Assembly (NCBI GenBank): GCA_949300145.1
Contig: CASGDA010000005.1
Location: 1-64,000 of the forward strand
Reading direction: 5' to 3'
From: an uncultured Treponema sp.
Lineage (GTDB): Bacteria > Spirochaetota > Spirochaetia > Treponematales > Treponemataceae
Length of the DNA stretch: 64,000 nucleotides
Shown: positions 1 through 7,151 of the stretch, in pieces
How positions within the stretch are numbered: position 1 is the first letter of the stretch
Layout of the letters: each line of letters begins with the position of its first letter
Position numbers and translations under genes: made by a program
The notes under the pieces: generated by a model
Database searches by the model: none
Told to the model about the DNA's origin: nothing
The model's input: the letters and a program-made list of their open reading frames with translations, nothing else

Positions 1-209
1 CATACTTCGGTTATGAAGATGCAAAAGAAAAGATGGCACAGTGGATTGATTTTTACAACAACGGGCGTCTTCACGGCGCACTTCTTTATCTGACTCCAGA
101 AGATTATTTTGCAGGAAGAAAAGAATCAAGGCTTGCAGAACGAAGAGAAAAACTTCATACTGCAGATATCAACAGAAAAGCTTATTGGCTGCAACAGCAG
201 CAGGCTTAA
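1..209 (+). CDS. IS3-family transposase (OrfB/integrase core), C-terminal fragment at window edge
   Basis: The frame that starts at base 3 gives 68 residues and then a stop. They include FYNNGRLHGALLYLTPEDYF, which matches the end of the DDE integrase core of IS3-type OrfB proteins (the usual form is YNxxRxHxxLxxxTPxxY). The catalytic DDE residues lie upstream of the window. Whether the complete element is active cannot be judged from this piece. The frame is open and ends normally, followed by a probable inverted repeat, so this is the natural 3' end of the transposase rather than a decayed remnant. Confidence 0.8.
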   Translation, partial: YFGYEDAKEKMAQWIDFYNNGRLHGALLYLTPEDYFAGRKESRLAERREKLHTADINRKAYWLQQQQA

Positions 210-260
210 ACCACCTTATAAGCTTTCCTAAAAAAGTCCAAGTTCACTTTGGGCAGGACA
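1..260 (+). mobile_element. Right end of an IS3-family insertion sequence
   Basis: The last part of a transposase reading frame (stop at 207-209) is followed within about 50 bases by a candidate terminal inverted repeat at roughly 227-260. Read outwards it ends in gggcaggaca, so its reverse complement begins TGTCCTGCCC, fitting the TG...CA ends common in the IS3 family. The left end lies outside the window, so the matching repeat and the target-site duplication cannot be checked. The exact outer edge (260) is inferred from the CA dinucleotide only. Confidence 0.65.
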
Positions 261-306
261 ATATCCTTTTTCTGTTTCTGTATTAATCAAGTTAAAAAGC
301 TGTACC

Positions 307-350
307 GCCGGAACCTTCTCCATCAGAAAAAAGGGTTCCGGCATTTTTTA
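307..350 (+). terminator. Rho-independent terminator
   Basis: GCCGGAACC (307-315) pairs perfectly with GGTTCCGGC (334-342) and is followed by a run of T at 344-349, the usual form for the plus strand. It lies just outside the IS end, so it may once have ended the gene the IS interrupted or now ends IS transcription. In the opposite direction there is only a short offset T run (complement of 293-298), so weak bidirectional use for the minus-strand lemA/TPM operon is possible. The rest of 261-381 shows nothing else recognisable. Confidence 0.75.
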
Positions 351-381
351 TCGACAGCCTCGTAATCTCAACTCCCGTCTC

Positions 382-1173
382 CTACCATCCGCCGGAAGCT
401 CCGCCGCCGCCGAAACCGCCGCCGCGTCCGGAAAAACCTCCGCCTCCACGGAAACCGCCGCCGAAGCTCCTTCCTCCACCGTGGAAAGAGCGGGGGCCGT
501 TTCCGGGGAATCTTCCCCTGCCGAAGCCGCCGTACCGCCTCAAATGGGAGGTCACACCCATGGAAACAATCGATATAAAAATTACAGCAAAAAGGAAAGA
601 AGCGATTACAGGCTGAACATCCACGCCTTCTTCCTGTCCGTCCGTAAGGGCTGTTTCCACGGCTTCACTGTCACCGGCGGCGATTGCCGCCATGTTTTCA
701 ATTCCGGCGGTAATTCCTCCGCTGTAGTCGCCGCTCCTGAAACGGGGCGTTATCACATTCCTGATTATAAGGCCGCATTTCGCGTCGGTAAGGAGCGGCT
801 CAAGGCCGTAGCCCGTCTCAATTCTCAACTTTCTGTCGCCAAGAGACACCAAAAGGAGGGCGCCGTTATCCTTGTCTTCCTGTCCAAGCTTCCAGGCCTC
901 GGCGACCTTCATGGAAAACACTTCCAGGGATTCACCCTCAAGGGAGGGGATTGTCAGCACAGCCATCTGCACGCCGGTCCGGTCGTTGAGATTCGTCAGG
1001 TAATCAGTAAGTCCGGCTTCCTCCTCTTTTGTCATGACCCCCGCGGAATCATTAACAGGGCCTGTCCATGCAGGAACTTCGAGGGCCGTACCGTCCGCAA
1101 GGGGGACTGAAAGTAAAAGGAGAACAACCGCGGGCAGAAAAATGGATTCAAAAAACCGTACCGTCAAACGCAT
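382..1173 (-). CDS. TPM-domain (YgcG-type) secreted/membrane protein with Gly-rich tail
   Basis: 263 residues. An N-terminal signal or anchor segment (about residues 8-28) leads into a TPM domain: VNDSAGVMT near residue 40, then the conserved GxEPLLTDAK-like stretch around 122-132. A second hydrophobic segment follows near 190-207, and the C-terminus is very glycine- and arginine-rich, ending GGGGASGGW. This architecture is typical of YgcG-like proteins, usually coded beside lemA. The function is unknown; TPM domains have been linked to membrane-protein quality control and acid phosphatase activity in other organisms. The start overlaps the end of the next upstream TPM gene by 10 bases and has a GGAGG ribosome site, so the two are probably translated together. 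Confidence 0.85.
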   Translation of the reverse strand: MRLTVRFFESIFLPAVVLLLLSVPLADGTALEVPAWTGPVNDSAGVMTKEEEAGLTDYLTNLNDRTGVQMAVLTIPSLEGESLEVFSMKVAEAWKLGQEDKDNGALLLVSLGDRKLRIETGYGLEPLLTDAKCGLIIRNVITPRFRSGDYSGGITAGIENMAAIAAGDSEAVETALTDGQEEGVDVQPVIASFLFAVIFISIVSMGVTSHLRRYGGFGRGRFPGNGPRSFHGGGRSFGGGFRGGGGFSGRGGGFGGGGASGGW

Positions 1174-1877
1174 TCATCATCCTCCAGTATCACAAGGGCA
1201 TCAGGAAGCTCGTCCGGGTTTCCTGAATCATCCCCTCCGGCGGGGAAGTGCTCCGACAGGATTTCCCCGCACCGTTCAACCGCCCGTATAAAAGAAGCCT
1301 CCGCATTCTCCGTGCCGAGACCTTCCGCAAGATCCGAGGCGATGGAATTCCAGGTTTCCCCCGGAATCCTTGCACTGACACCGGTGTCCGCCAGAATCCT
1401 TACCTCCCGTTCCATATAGGACACAAAAATCAGGATGCCGGAACGGCCGCGCGTTGCGTACACGCCGCTTTCCACAAAATACCGCAGCGCCCTGTTGTAT
1501 ACCGTGAGGCGGCGCACCCGCCGGGGAATGATAAGCCTGTCAACAGCGGGAACATTAGCCGCGAGGAAGAGGACGGCCGTAACGCCGAAACAGGTGAATC
1601 CGTAGACAGCCGGAAGGCACCACACCGGGGCGCCCCACATAAGCCTGTCCAGAATCCCCTGCAGTATTTCCGCAAAGGGAAGCATAACGGCAAAAACAAC
1701 GGCCCCGGCGGTGACGGCGAAAAGCAGCTCGTACATTGAATACCTGGCGCTTTCCACGGTTACCGCCACGGCTATTTCTCCGGTTGTGCGCTCCTCGGCT
1801 TTGTCAACAGCGGCCTTTATATTCTCAAGAGCCTTCTCCGGCAGCTTCAGGCGGCGGAGCATCTTTGATTTTTTCAC
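1164..1877 (-). CDS. Second TPM-domain membrane protein
   Basis: 237 residues with a GTG start preceded by a strong GGAGGAGGAAGG purine tract. The N-terminus (AEERTTGEIAVAVTVES) matches the beginning of a TPM domain. Two or three hydrophobic segments follow around residues 50-110, and the C-terminal half carries the rest of the domain (GRSGILIFVSYMEREV, VSARIPGETW). It resembles the TPM proteins that lie as a second copy next to lemA in many bacteria. It lies between lemA (17-base gap) and the YgcG-like gene (10-base overlap), so the three form one minus-strand operon. Biochemical function is not known. Confidence 0.8.
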   Translation of the reverse strand: MKKSKMLRRLKLPEKALENIKAAVDKAEERTTGEIAVAVTVESARYSMYELLFAVTAGAVVFAVMLPFAEILQGILDRLMWGAPVWCLPAVYGFTCFGVTAVLFLAANVPAVDRLIIPRRVRRLTVYNRALRYFVESGVYATRGRSGILIFVSYMEREVRILADTGVSARIPGETWNSIASDLAEGLGTENAEASFIRAVERCGEILSEHFPAGGDDSGNPDELPDALVILEDDECV

Positions 1878-1894
1878 TGCACCTTCCTCCTCCC

Positions 1895-2506
1895 CTAATC
1901 AAACGACACGGCCGGAGCGCTTTGCGCTGTGGAATCCGCCGTGAATTTCTCCTTGGGCATAAAACCGCTCATTCCCGCTATAATCCTGCCGGGGAACTTC
2001 CTGATAAAAGTGTTGTATTCCGTCACAGCGTCGTTAAACCTGCCGCGTTCTACCGCAATCCGGTTTTCAGTCCCCTCCAGCTGATCCTGAAGGGCGAGGA
2101 AATTCTGGTTCGCCTTCAATTCGGGGTAGTTTTCCGTTATCGAAAGCAGCCGCTGGAGGGCCCCTCCGAGTGAATTCTGCGCTTCCTGGAACTGCCGGAT
2201 TTTTTCCGGATCCTCCAAATCGGAGGCGGACAATTCCATGACTCCGCCCGCCCTGGAACGGGCCTGCGCCACATCCGTGATTACCTGGGATTCATGGGAC
2301 GCATAACCTTTTACGGTTTCCACCAGATTCGGAATCAAATCATAGCGCCTCTGGTATACATTCTGAACCTGCGCCCACTGGTTGGACACCTGTTCTTCAA
2401 GTTCCACCATTCTGTTGTAATTTCCGGCGTAAAACTGGCATCCACCGGCCACAATCACGGCGATAACAATGATAACCGCCAGAACAATTTTCAGCCCGCT
2501 TTTCAT
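1895..2506 (-). CDS. lemA: LemA family membrane protein
   Basis: 203 residues from the ATG at 2506, which is preceded by CTGGAGGTTTT, a good ribosome site. A longer open frame exists upstream but would start inside the promoter region. A single N-terminal transmembrane segment (about 5-22) is followed by the LemA helical domain with its hallmarks: YNRMVELEEQVSNQWAQVQN, YQRRYDLIPNLVETVKGYA, and NQNFLALQDQLEGTENRIAV. Length fits the family (about 180-200). LemA proteins are inner-membrane-anchored, with an external N-terminus and a helical bundle; their role is not settled. It is the first gene of the lemA-TPM-TPM operon. Confidence 0.93.
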   Translation of the reverse strand: MKSGLKIVLAVIIVIAVIVAGGCQFYAGNYNRMVELEEQVSNQWAQVQNVYQRRYDLIPNLVETVKGYASHESQVITDVAQARSRAGGVMELSASDLEDPEKIRQFQEAQNSLGGALQRLLSITENYPELKANQNFLALQDQLEGTENRIAVERGRFNDAVTEYNTFIRKFPGRIIAGMSGFMPKEKFTADSTAQSAPAVSFD

Positions 2507-2528
2507 AAAACCTCCAGTACTGTGAATA

Positions 2529-2558
2529 AATATACTCCATATCAGCGTGTAACAGCAA
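2529..2558 (-). promoter_or_regulatory. Predicted lemA promoter
   Basis: On the minus strand TTGCTG (2558-2553) and TATATT (2534-2529) are 18 bases apart. The predicted transcript would have a leader of about 16 bases carrying GGAGG. This is a useful contrast to the divergent omptin-like gene, whose promoter leaves no room for a leader. Confidence 0.5.
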
Positions 2559-2600
2559 CAATATTTCCATTCCTGAAACTCCTGAAACACCGCTGTTTTT

Positions 2601-2629
2601 TTGACAAAACCACGCGCCTCTGGTAGACT
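2601..2629 (+). promoter_or_regulatory. Consensus sigma70 promoter abutting the omptin-like gene
   Basis: TTGACA (2601-2606), a 17-base spacer, and TAGACT (2624-2629). The -10 box ends 7 bases before the ATG at 2637, so transcription should start at or within a base or two of the start codon. No Shine-Dalgarno sequence lies between them. Confidence 0.7.
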
Positions 2630-2636
2630 TTCCACC

Positions 2637-3617
2637 ATGAGAATATCCCGGATTCCGTTTTTGATAACCTCATCCATCTTTCTGGGGATATTCCCCCTCT
2701 TCGCGGACGGTTTCCGGTGGGACATAGAACCCTACGCCGGATTCCGTTCCGGCACCGTCAGTGAATACGTTTTCTCCGCCGCCGCCGGAAAAACCTCCGC
2801 AGCCGCACCGGACGGATACATGCAGATAAGCCGGCTGGACTGGAGTTTTTCGCCGGTATGGGTGGCGGGTCTGAGGACTTCTGTCGAAATAAAAAAAGTG
2901 TTTCTGAGATTTTCCATCGAGGGAGGATTGCCGCTGGAATGCGGAAAAATGCAGGACTACGACTGGCTCGGATACGGCGGCGACATGACCCATTACTCTG
3001 AACATGACAATTACCTGGAACATCATCTGGCTGTCTCACTTGAAGGCGGATGGCGTTTTTCCTTCCTTAATGACCGTCTCACCCTGACACCACTTATAGG
3101 AGCCTGCTACGCTTCAACAGCCTTTGAATCCCGGGACGGATACACCCAGTACGTGCAGAATTCTCTTCTGGAACAATGGTCAGAGGACATCCCCAAAGAA
3201 GAATTCTCCGGGAAGGCCGTCTCCTACCGGCAGCAGATTCTGGCAGTGTCTGTCGCGCTGGAAGCCGCCTGGAAATTCACGCCGGGATTCACCGTGAGAA
3301 CCTGCGCGGGACTCCAGCCCGTGGTGTTTGTAAATGGTTACGACACGCACCACCAGCGCGGCATCAAATTCCTGGACTGGAATATGGGCGGGGCAGGGGT
3401 TTTCACCTTTACAGCCTCCATCGCAGGGGAATGCAGGATGTCGGAGCGGTGCGTTCTTGTGATACAGGGGGAAATGGGGATCCAGCCCGTGGTTTCAGGA
3501 AAAACCTACACGGCATATGAGGGCAGCGATGCTTATTCGGAGTCAAAGGATTCCCTGGGTGGCAATTCCTGCAAACATTTCGGTATAACGGCGGGAGTAC
3601 GCTTCAGTATATTTTAA
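2637..3617 (+). CDS. Omptin-family outer-membrane protease (probable)
   Basis: 326 residues from the ATG at 2637. The frame is open 12 codons further upstream, but that would place the start within the promoter. A signal peptide (about 1-24, ending LFADG) is followed by alternating beta-strand-like sequence ending in aromatic SIF, as in outer-membrane barrels. Two omptin active-site signatures are visible: MQDYDW (D107, D109), matching the Asp pair of OmpT, and GYDTHH (D236, H238), matching its Asp-His pair. Overall length fits omptins (about 300-320). Omptins cleave between basic residues at the cell surface and need LPS for activity in enterobacteria; treponemes lack typical LPS, so specificity here is open. 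It appears monocistronic. Confidence 0.75.
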   Translation: MRISRIPFLITSSIFLGIFPLFADGFRWDIEPYAGFRSGTVSEYVFSAAAGKTSAAAPDGYMQISRLDWSFSPVWVAGLRTSVEIKKVFLRFSIEGGLPLECGKMQDYDWLGYGGDMTHYSEHDNYLEHHLAVSLEGGWRFSFLNDRLTLTPLIGACYASTAFESRDGYTQYVQNSLLEQWSEDIPKEEFSGKAVSYRQQILAVSVALEAAWKFTPGFTVRTCAGLQPVVFVNGYDTHHQRGIKFLDWNMGGAGVFTFTASIAGECRMSERCVLVIQGEMGIQPVVSGKTYTAYEGSDAYSESKDSLGGNSCKHFGITAGVRFSIF

Positions 3618-3658
3618 AAAAGTGTCGCAAGGTACTGGAGAAAACTCCACAAGTAATT

Positions 3659-3664
3659 TATAAT
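3659..3664 (+). promoter_or_regulatory. Possible -10 box for the NTF2/GGDEF gene
   Basis: TATAAT at 3659-3664 lies 55 bases before the ATG at 3720. The matching -35 region (around 3635-3641) is poor, so this is only a candidate. Confidence 0.35.
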
Positions 3665-3719
3665 AGCGCAGCACATCCGGAGTTCCGGTGTTTTATCAAA
3701 TCGATAAAAGAGTAACGGC

Positions 3720-4724
3720 ATGGAATCCGATTACGAAAGTGTTATGAAAAAACAGCAGGTCATTGAGATGACCAGCTTTATAATGCACAAGCATTACTGT
3801 GAAAACGATATCGAAGCGGTTATATCCTTTCTCGGGGACTCCCTTTCCTGGTTCGGCGCCGCGGAACATGAATATGCTGTCGGATATGAAACCATTACCG
3901 GCATATTCAGACAGTTTTCCGGTCAAATTCCTGAATGCATTATTTCCGATGAAGAGTATCATGTAATAACCCCCTGCGAAGATATTTTCATCTGCACCGG
4001 CAGGATGTGGATTTCGACGGCGCCTTCAGCGAAAATGTACCTGCGGACGCACCAGAGGGTTACCATGGTGTACCGCTATAAAGACGGGAAATTCGACTTG
4101 TGTCATATCCATCTTTCAAATCCCTACGAAATGGCGGAGCATGATATAGGCTTTCCCACCAAAGTCGGACACCAGACATTTGAATACCTCAGGGAGCAGA
4201 TTGACGCACAAAGAAAGCTGATACAGGAACAGATGGATACACTTTCCCGGCTCAGCTTTGAGGATTCCATGACAGGCTTGTACAACCGGAACAAATTCAA
4301 TCAGGTTGTAAAACTTAAAAACGGAACACATTCCGACGCTCCTCTGGGGCTGGCTTATTTTGATTTAAACGGGCTGAAAAAAGTCAACGACACGTTCGGC
4401 CACAGGGCGGGAGATGAACTTATCTTACGGATAGCCGGCCACATACGCAGGATATTCGACGGGAAAGCCTACAGAATCGGAGGCGACGAATTCCTGATAA
4501 TCGAGCGGGAAATGGATGAGGAAACCTTCCTGTCAAGCGTCAGGCTTATCTGCAAAAACATGGAACAGGACGGAATAAGCGTCTCCACGGGAATATGCTG
4601 GGAATCTTCCTGTACCGATATTCTGGAACAGTTTGAAAGAGCCGACAAGCTGATGTACGAGGAAAAAAGGCGGTTTTACAGTATCCGCGCCAGAGACAGG
4701 CGCAGAAGAGACAGGCGCAGATAA
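3720..4724 (+). CDS. Diguanylate cyclase with N-terminal NTF2/SnoaL-like domain
   Basis: 334 residues, no transmembrane segment. Residues about 10-140 look like an NTF2/SnoaL-type alpha+beta fold (SWFGAAEHEYAVGYETITG, RVTMVYRYKDGKFDLCHIH), a small-ligand sensor fold found fused to GGDEF domains. A short coiled coil (about 155-178) leads to a GGDEF domain from DSMTGLYNRNKF to the C-terminus with an intact GGDEF signature (YRIGGDEFLI) and FDLNGLKKVNDTFGH, so it should make cyclic di-GMP from GTP. An RxxD lies upstream of GGDEF but one residue further away than in typical product-inhibition sites. The tail is strongly basic. The stretch 4725-4830 holds a promoter only. Confidence 0.88.
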   Translation: MESDYESVMKKQQVIEMTSFIMHKHYCENDIEAVISFLGDSLSWFGAAEHEYAVGYETITGIFRQFSGQIPECIISDEEYHVITPCEDIFICTGRMWISTAPSAKMYLRTHQRVTMVYRYKDGKFDLCHIHLSNPYEMAEHDIGFPTKVGHQTFEYLREQIDAQRKLIQEQMDTLSRLSFEDSMTGLYNRNKFNQVVKLKNGTHSDAPLGLAYFDLNGLKKVNDTFGHRAGDELILRIAGHIRRIFDGKAYRIGGDEFLIIEREMDEETFLSSVRLICKNMEQDGISVSTGICWESSCTDILEQFERADKLMYEEKRRFYSIRARDRRRRDRRR

Positions 4725-4753
4725 TAAAATATTAACATTTTACAAACAAAAAC

Positions 4754-4782
4754 TTGACATAAGCGCCTCTTCATATAATATA
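4754..4782 (+). promoter_or_regulatory. Promoter upstream of the 201-residue barrel-like gene
   Basis: TTGACA at 4754-4759, followed by an AT-rich TATAATATA stretch at 4774-4782. The best-spaced -10 choices are TAATAT (16-base spacer) or AATATA (17). The ATG at 4831 has GGAGG at 4822-4826, so this transcript has a normal leader of about 40 bases. Confidence 0.6.
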
Positions 4783-4830
4783 AAAATTATATTATGCCTC
4801 TGAATCTTTAAAATTGATCCTGGAGGAAAA

Positions 4831-5436
4831 ATGAAAAGATTGCGTATTTTTATATTTCTTGCCGCACTTTGCGCCTGCCCCTTATGGGCGCATCCGGATA
4901 ATTTACTGAAACAATTCAAGATCGGCGGATATATTTCAAACCAGTATCCGGCAGGCGATATAGCTTCCTATACTGATTTTGCCCTGGGGCTCGGGGCGAA
5001 TGTGCGCTTCATGCTTCCGGTTGAAAACACGCTGCTGTCCAGACTGGGATTTTCCGTTCATGCCGGATGGCAGTATTTGAATCCCTGTGACAGCAATATT
5101 TCTTCATTCAGCACGCTCCGCTTCACCGGAGGGGTTTTCTATGATTTTCCGATAGGCAGCTCAGGTTTTTCGATTCAACCTGAAATAGGTTATGGAGTCG
5201 CAACCCATTTCCTCCAGGCGGCATCCGGTTTTTCATCCTATCCGGAAGGCGTTTTCTGCGATCAGGTTATTGAATTCTCCGTCCTGGCCTCTTATTCCAT
5301 TCCCGGCATAAAGCATGATTCGGTTGAAATTTTCGCTGCCCCTGTATGGTCTCTGATGCCGGAACAGGACAGCAGGATTTTCCATCTGTTCGGATTCCGG
5401 GCGGGCTTCCTGTACAGTTTCCAAAAAACCAGGTAA
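4831..5436 (+). CDS. Putative outer-membrane beta-barrel protein (unknown function)
   Basis: 201 residues with a signal peptide (about 1-20, cleavage near LWA-HP). The remainder alternates hydrophobic and polar residues in strand-length blocks and ends in SFQKTR. Segments such as FALGLGANVRFMLP and FSIQPEIGYGV are typical of small 8-strand barrels. No family is recognised with confidence. Start choice is firm: GGAGG lies 4 bases before the ATG. The next gene, a lipoprotein, begins 16 bases downstream, so the two are probably cotranscribed and both are envelope proteins. Confidence 0.6.
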   Translation: MKRLRIFIFLAALCACPLWAHPDNLLKQFKIGGYISNQYPAGDIASYTDFALGLGANVRFMLPVENTLLSRLGFSVHAGWQYLNPCDSNISSFSTLRFTGGVFYDFPIGSSGFSIQPEIGYGVATHFLQAASGFSSYPEGVFCDQVIEFSVLASYSIPGIKHDSVEIFAAPVWSLMPEQDSRIFHLFGFRAGFLYSFQKTR

Positions 5437-5451
5437 AAAAGGACTTCGTAT

Positions 5452-6528
5452 ATGGTAAAACCTGACAAAACAATAAATCATAAGTTCGCACCGCTTGTTC
5501 TGGCAGCCGCTTTCCTGCTGTTTTCATCCTGCAGCGATATGATTTCACGTCTGGATGAAGCGGAAAGCGGGGGAATCGGCGTCCGCATAGCCTGTTTCGA
5601 TTCTCCTGTTGAAAATATCGAATTGGGGCTTGTGGAAAAACTTACTCTTTCCATCATGCTCGTCGATGAAAAAACCGGCGAACAGATAATAGACTATTCC
5701 ATGCTGAAGTCCATTGACTGGACGTATCCAGATGATACTCAATACATATCAGCCGCCAATAACAATGACAAACTCAACCTCTTCCTCACTGCGGGAGATA
5801 AAATCACACCGGCTGACTATTCCTATACGGTTTCCTTGACCGTAAACGGAAAACAGTCCCCCCCCTGCACTGTATCCATAGGGGAGTTTTACACAGCTTC
5901 CGATGCAAGGGAATTTGGCGAGGTCATAGATAAACTCAAAGACATCAATTCGGGTGTCAATACATTGAAAATAAAGGGTGACGTCCTTGTGTCAAACGAG
6001 AATTCTTTCCATATAATTTCCGAGAATCTGGAGAATGAAAACTCCTTAAATGACAAAACATACACACTTGACTTATCCGAGGCGACAACCCTTGATTTGA
6101 CCATAACATTTGAGGAACCGCCAGATAATAAAGAGTTTTGGGAGTATTATTCAAATTCCTCCATCACAAAGGTCATTCTCCCGGAAGATCTTGAGGTGAT
6201 AGGAAAAAACGCTTTTTGCGGCTATGAAGGATTGACTTCAATAGACATCCCGAATTCCGTCACTACTATTGAAACTGGCGCGTTCGAAATGAGCGGTTTG
6301 ACTTCTGTAACCATACCGGCTTCCGTCACGAAAATAGGAGATGCCGCTTTTTGTTTATGTACGAATCTGTCACAGGTCACTTTTAATGGTAATAATATCT
6401 CTATCGGCAGTGATGCCTTTTATAAAACTGCTCTAGAAGATAAAAACCAAATTATTTTTAAATCAGGTAGAGATGGAGTAACTATCGCTCCTGGGCCTTT
6501 CTATGAGATTTTAAATTCTGGCTCTTGA
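5452..6528 (+). CDS. Lipoprotein with BspA-type leucine-rich repeats
   Basis: 358 residues. The N-terminus has a hydrophobic stretch ending LLFSSCSDM, a spirochete-like lipobox with Cys about 26. Residues about 35-160 form an uncharacterised domain. From about 235 to the end there are BspA/TpLRR-type repeats: GKNAFCGYEGLTSIDIPNS, TIETGAFEMSGLTSVTIPAS, then KIGDAAFCLCTNLSQVTF. Only about three to four repeats are present, far fewer than in typical surface-adhesin members, and the protein ends soon after a repeat. Such repeats mediate host or cell-cell binding in oral treponemes. It follows the barrel-like gene with a 15-base gap. Confidence 0.75.
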   Translation: MVKPDKTINHKFAPLVLAAAFLLFSSCSDMISRLDEAESGGIGVRIACFDSPVENIELGLVEKLTLSIMLVDEKTGEQIIDYSMLKSIDWTYPDDTQYISAANNNDKLNLFLTAGDKITPADYSYTVSLTVNGKQSPPCTVSIGEFYTASDAREFGEVIDKLKDINSGVNTLKIKGDVLVSNENSFHIISENLENENSLNDKTYTLDLSEATTLDLTITFEEPPDNKEFWEYYSNSSITKVILPEDLEVIGKNAFCGYEGLTSIDIPNSVTTIETGAFEMSGLTSVTIPASVTKIGDAAFCLCTNLSQVTFNGNNISIGSDAFYKTALEDKNQIIFKSGRDGVTIAPGPFYEILNSGS

Positions 6529-6579
6529 ATCAGACTGAACGTATTCAGAAAAACAATTTCACCGTATATCCGCTGACTG

Positions 6580-6608
6580 TTGTTGAATGCGGATAAATGC
6601 GTTATAAT
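6580..6608 (+). promoter_or_regulatory. Promoter abutting the Cys-cluster protein gene
   Basis: TTGTTG (6580-6585), a 17-base spacer and a perfect TATAAT (6603-6608). Only 6 bases separate the -10 box from the ATG at 6615, so the predicted transcription start coincides with the A of the ATG. Confidence 0.65.
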
Positions 6609-6614
6609 AGACGG

Positions 6615-7097
6615 ATGTGCGGTGAATTCTTCTATAACAGTGACGGCAGAAAGGAAAAAGGCTTGCGTTTTGAATGCCGCCGGTGTTCCGCCTGCTGCCG
6701 TTATGACCCCGGCACAGTGAGCCTTTCCGAAAACGACCTCCTCAGACTCATGGACTGGTCAGGACTTGGGAGGTACGCCTTCATCGAAAAATACTGCAGA
6801 TGGGTTGAAATGCCTTCCGGAAACGGTTTCCCGGTTGAAAGGCTGTGCCTCAGGGAAAAACCCGGCTATGACTGTATTCTCTGGGACAACGGCTGTACGG
6901 CATACGAAGCCCGCCCCCTGCAGTGCTCCTCCTTCCCGTTCTGGGAATATCTTGTTGAAGACGGGGATTTGTGGAATTCCCAGGCGGCCGGCTGTCCCGG
7001 AATGAACCGGGGAAAACTGCATTCCCCCGAAGAAATAAGGGGTTGGCTGGAAAAAAGAAAGCGGGAACCTTTTATCGAAAAAATCTTGAAAAAATAA
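6615..7097 (+). CDS. YkgJ-family Cys-cluster protein (metal or Fe-S binding)
   Basis: 160 residues from the ATG at 6615. An upstream in-frame ATG (6597) lies inside the promoter. The sequence has the family signature CRRCSACCRYDPG near the N-terminus and further Cys in CLREKPGYDCILWDNGC, RPLQCSSFPFW and AAGCPGM. This pattern (CxxCxxCC, then C-x-F-x-x-GC-x-x-Y-x-x-RP-x-x-C) defines the zinc- or iron-chelating CxxCxxCC (YkgJ) family, proposed to bind an Fe-S cluster or metal; a specific role is not established. The gene ends 54 bases before the MBL-fold hydrolase gene. Confidence 0.85.
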   Translation: MCGEFFYNSDGRKEKGLRFECRRCSACCRYDPGTVSLSENDLLRLMDWSGLGRYAFIEKYCRWVEMPSGNGFPVERLCLREKPGYDCILWDNGCTAYEARPLQCSSFPFWEYLVEDGDLWNSQAAGCPGMNRGKLHSPEEIRGWLEKRKREPFIEKILKK

Positions 7098-7151
7098 TGG
7101 AATTTTTCAAAAATTGGGGTAGAATAAATACAGGAGGAAGACTTAATACAT

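Noticed and set aside
2507-2725. The 73-codon upstream extension of lemA.
   Set aside because: It crosses the lemA and omptin promoters and has no ribosome site, whereas the ATG at 2506 has CTGGAGG.
5300-5560. Minus-strand short open frames around 5233-5548.
   Set aside because: They lie over two real plus-strand genes and show no start signals or family features.
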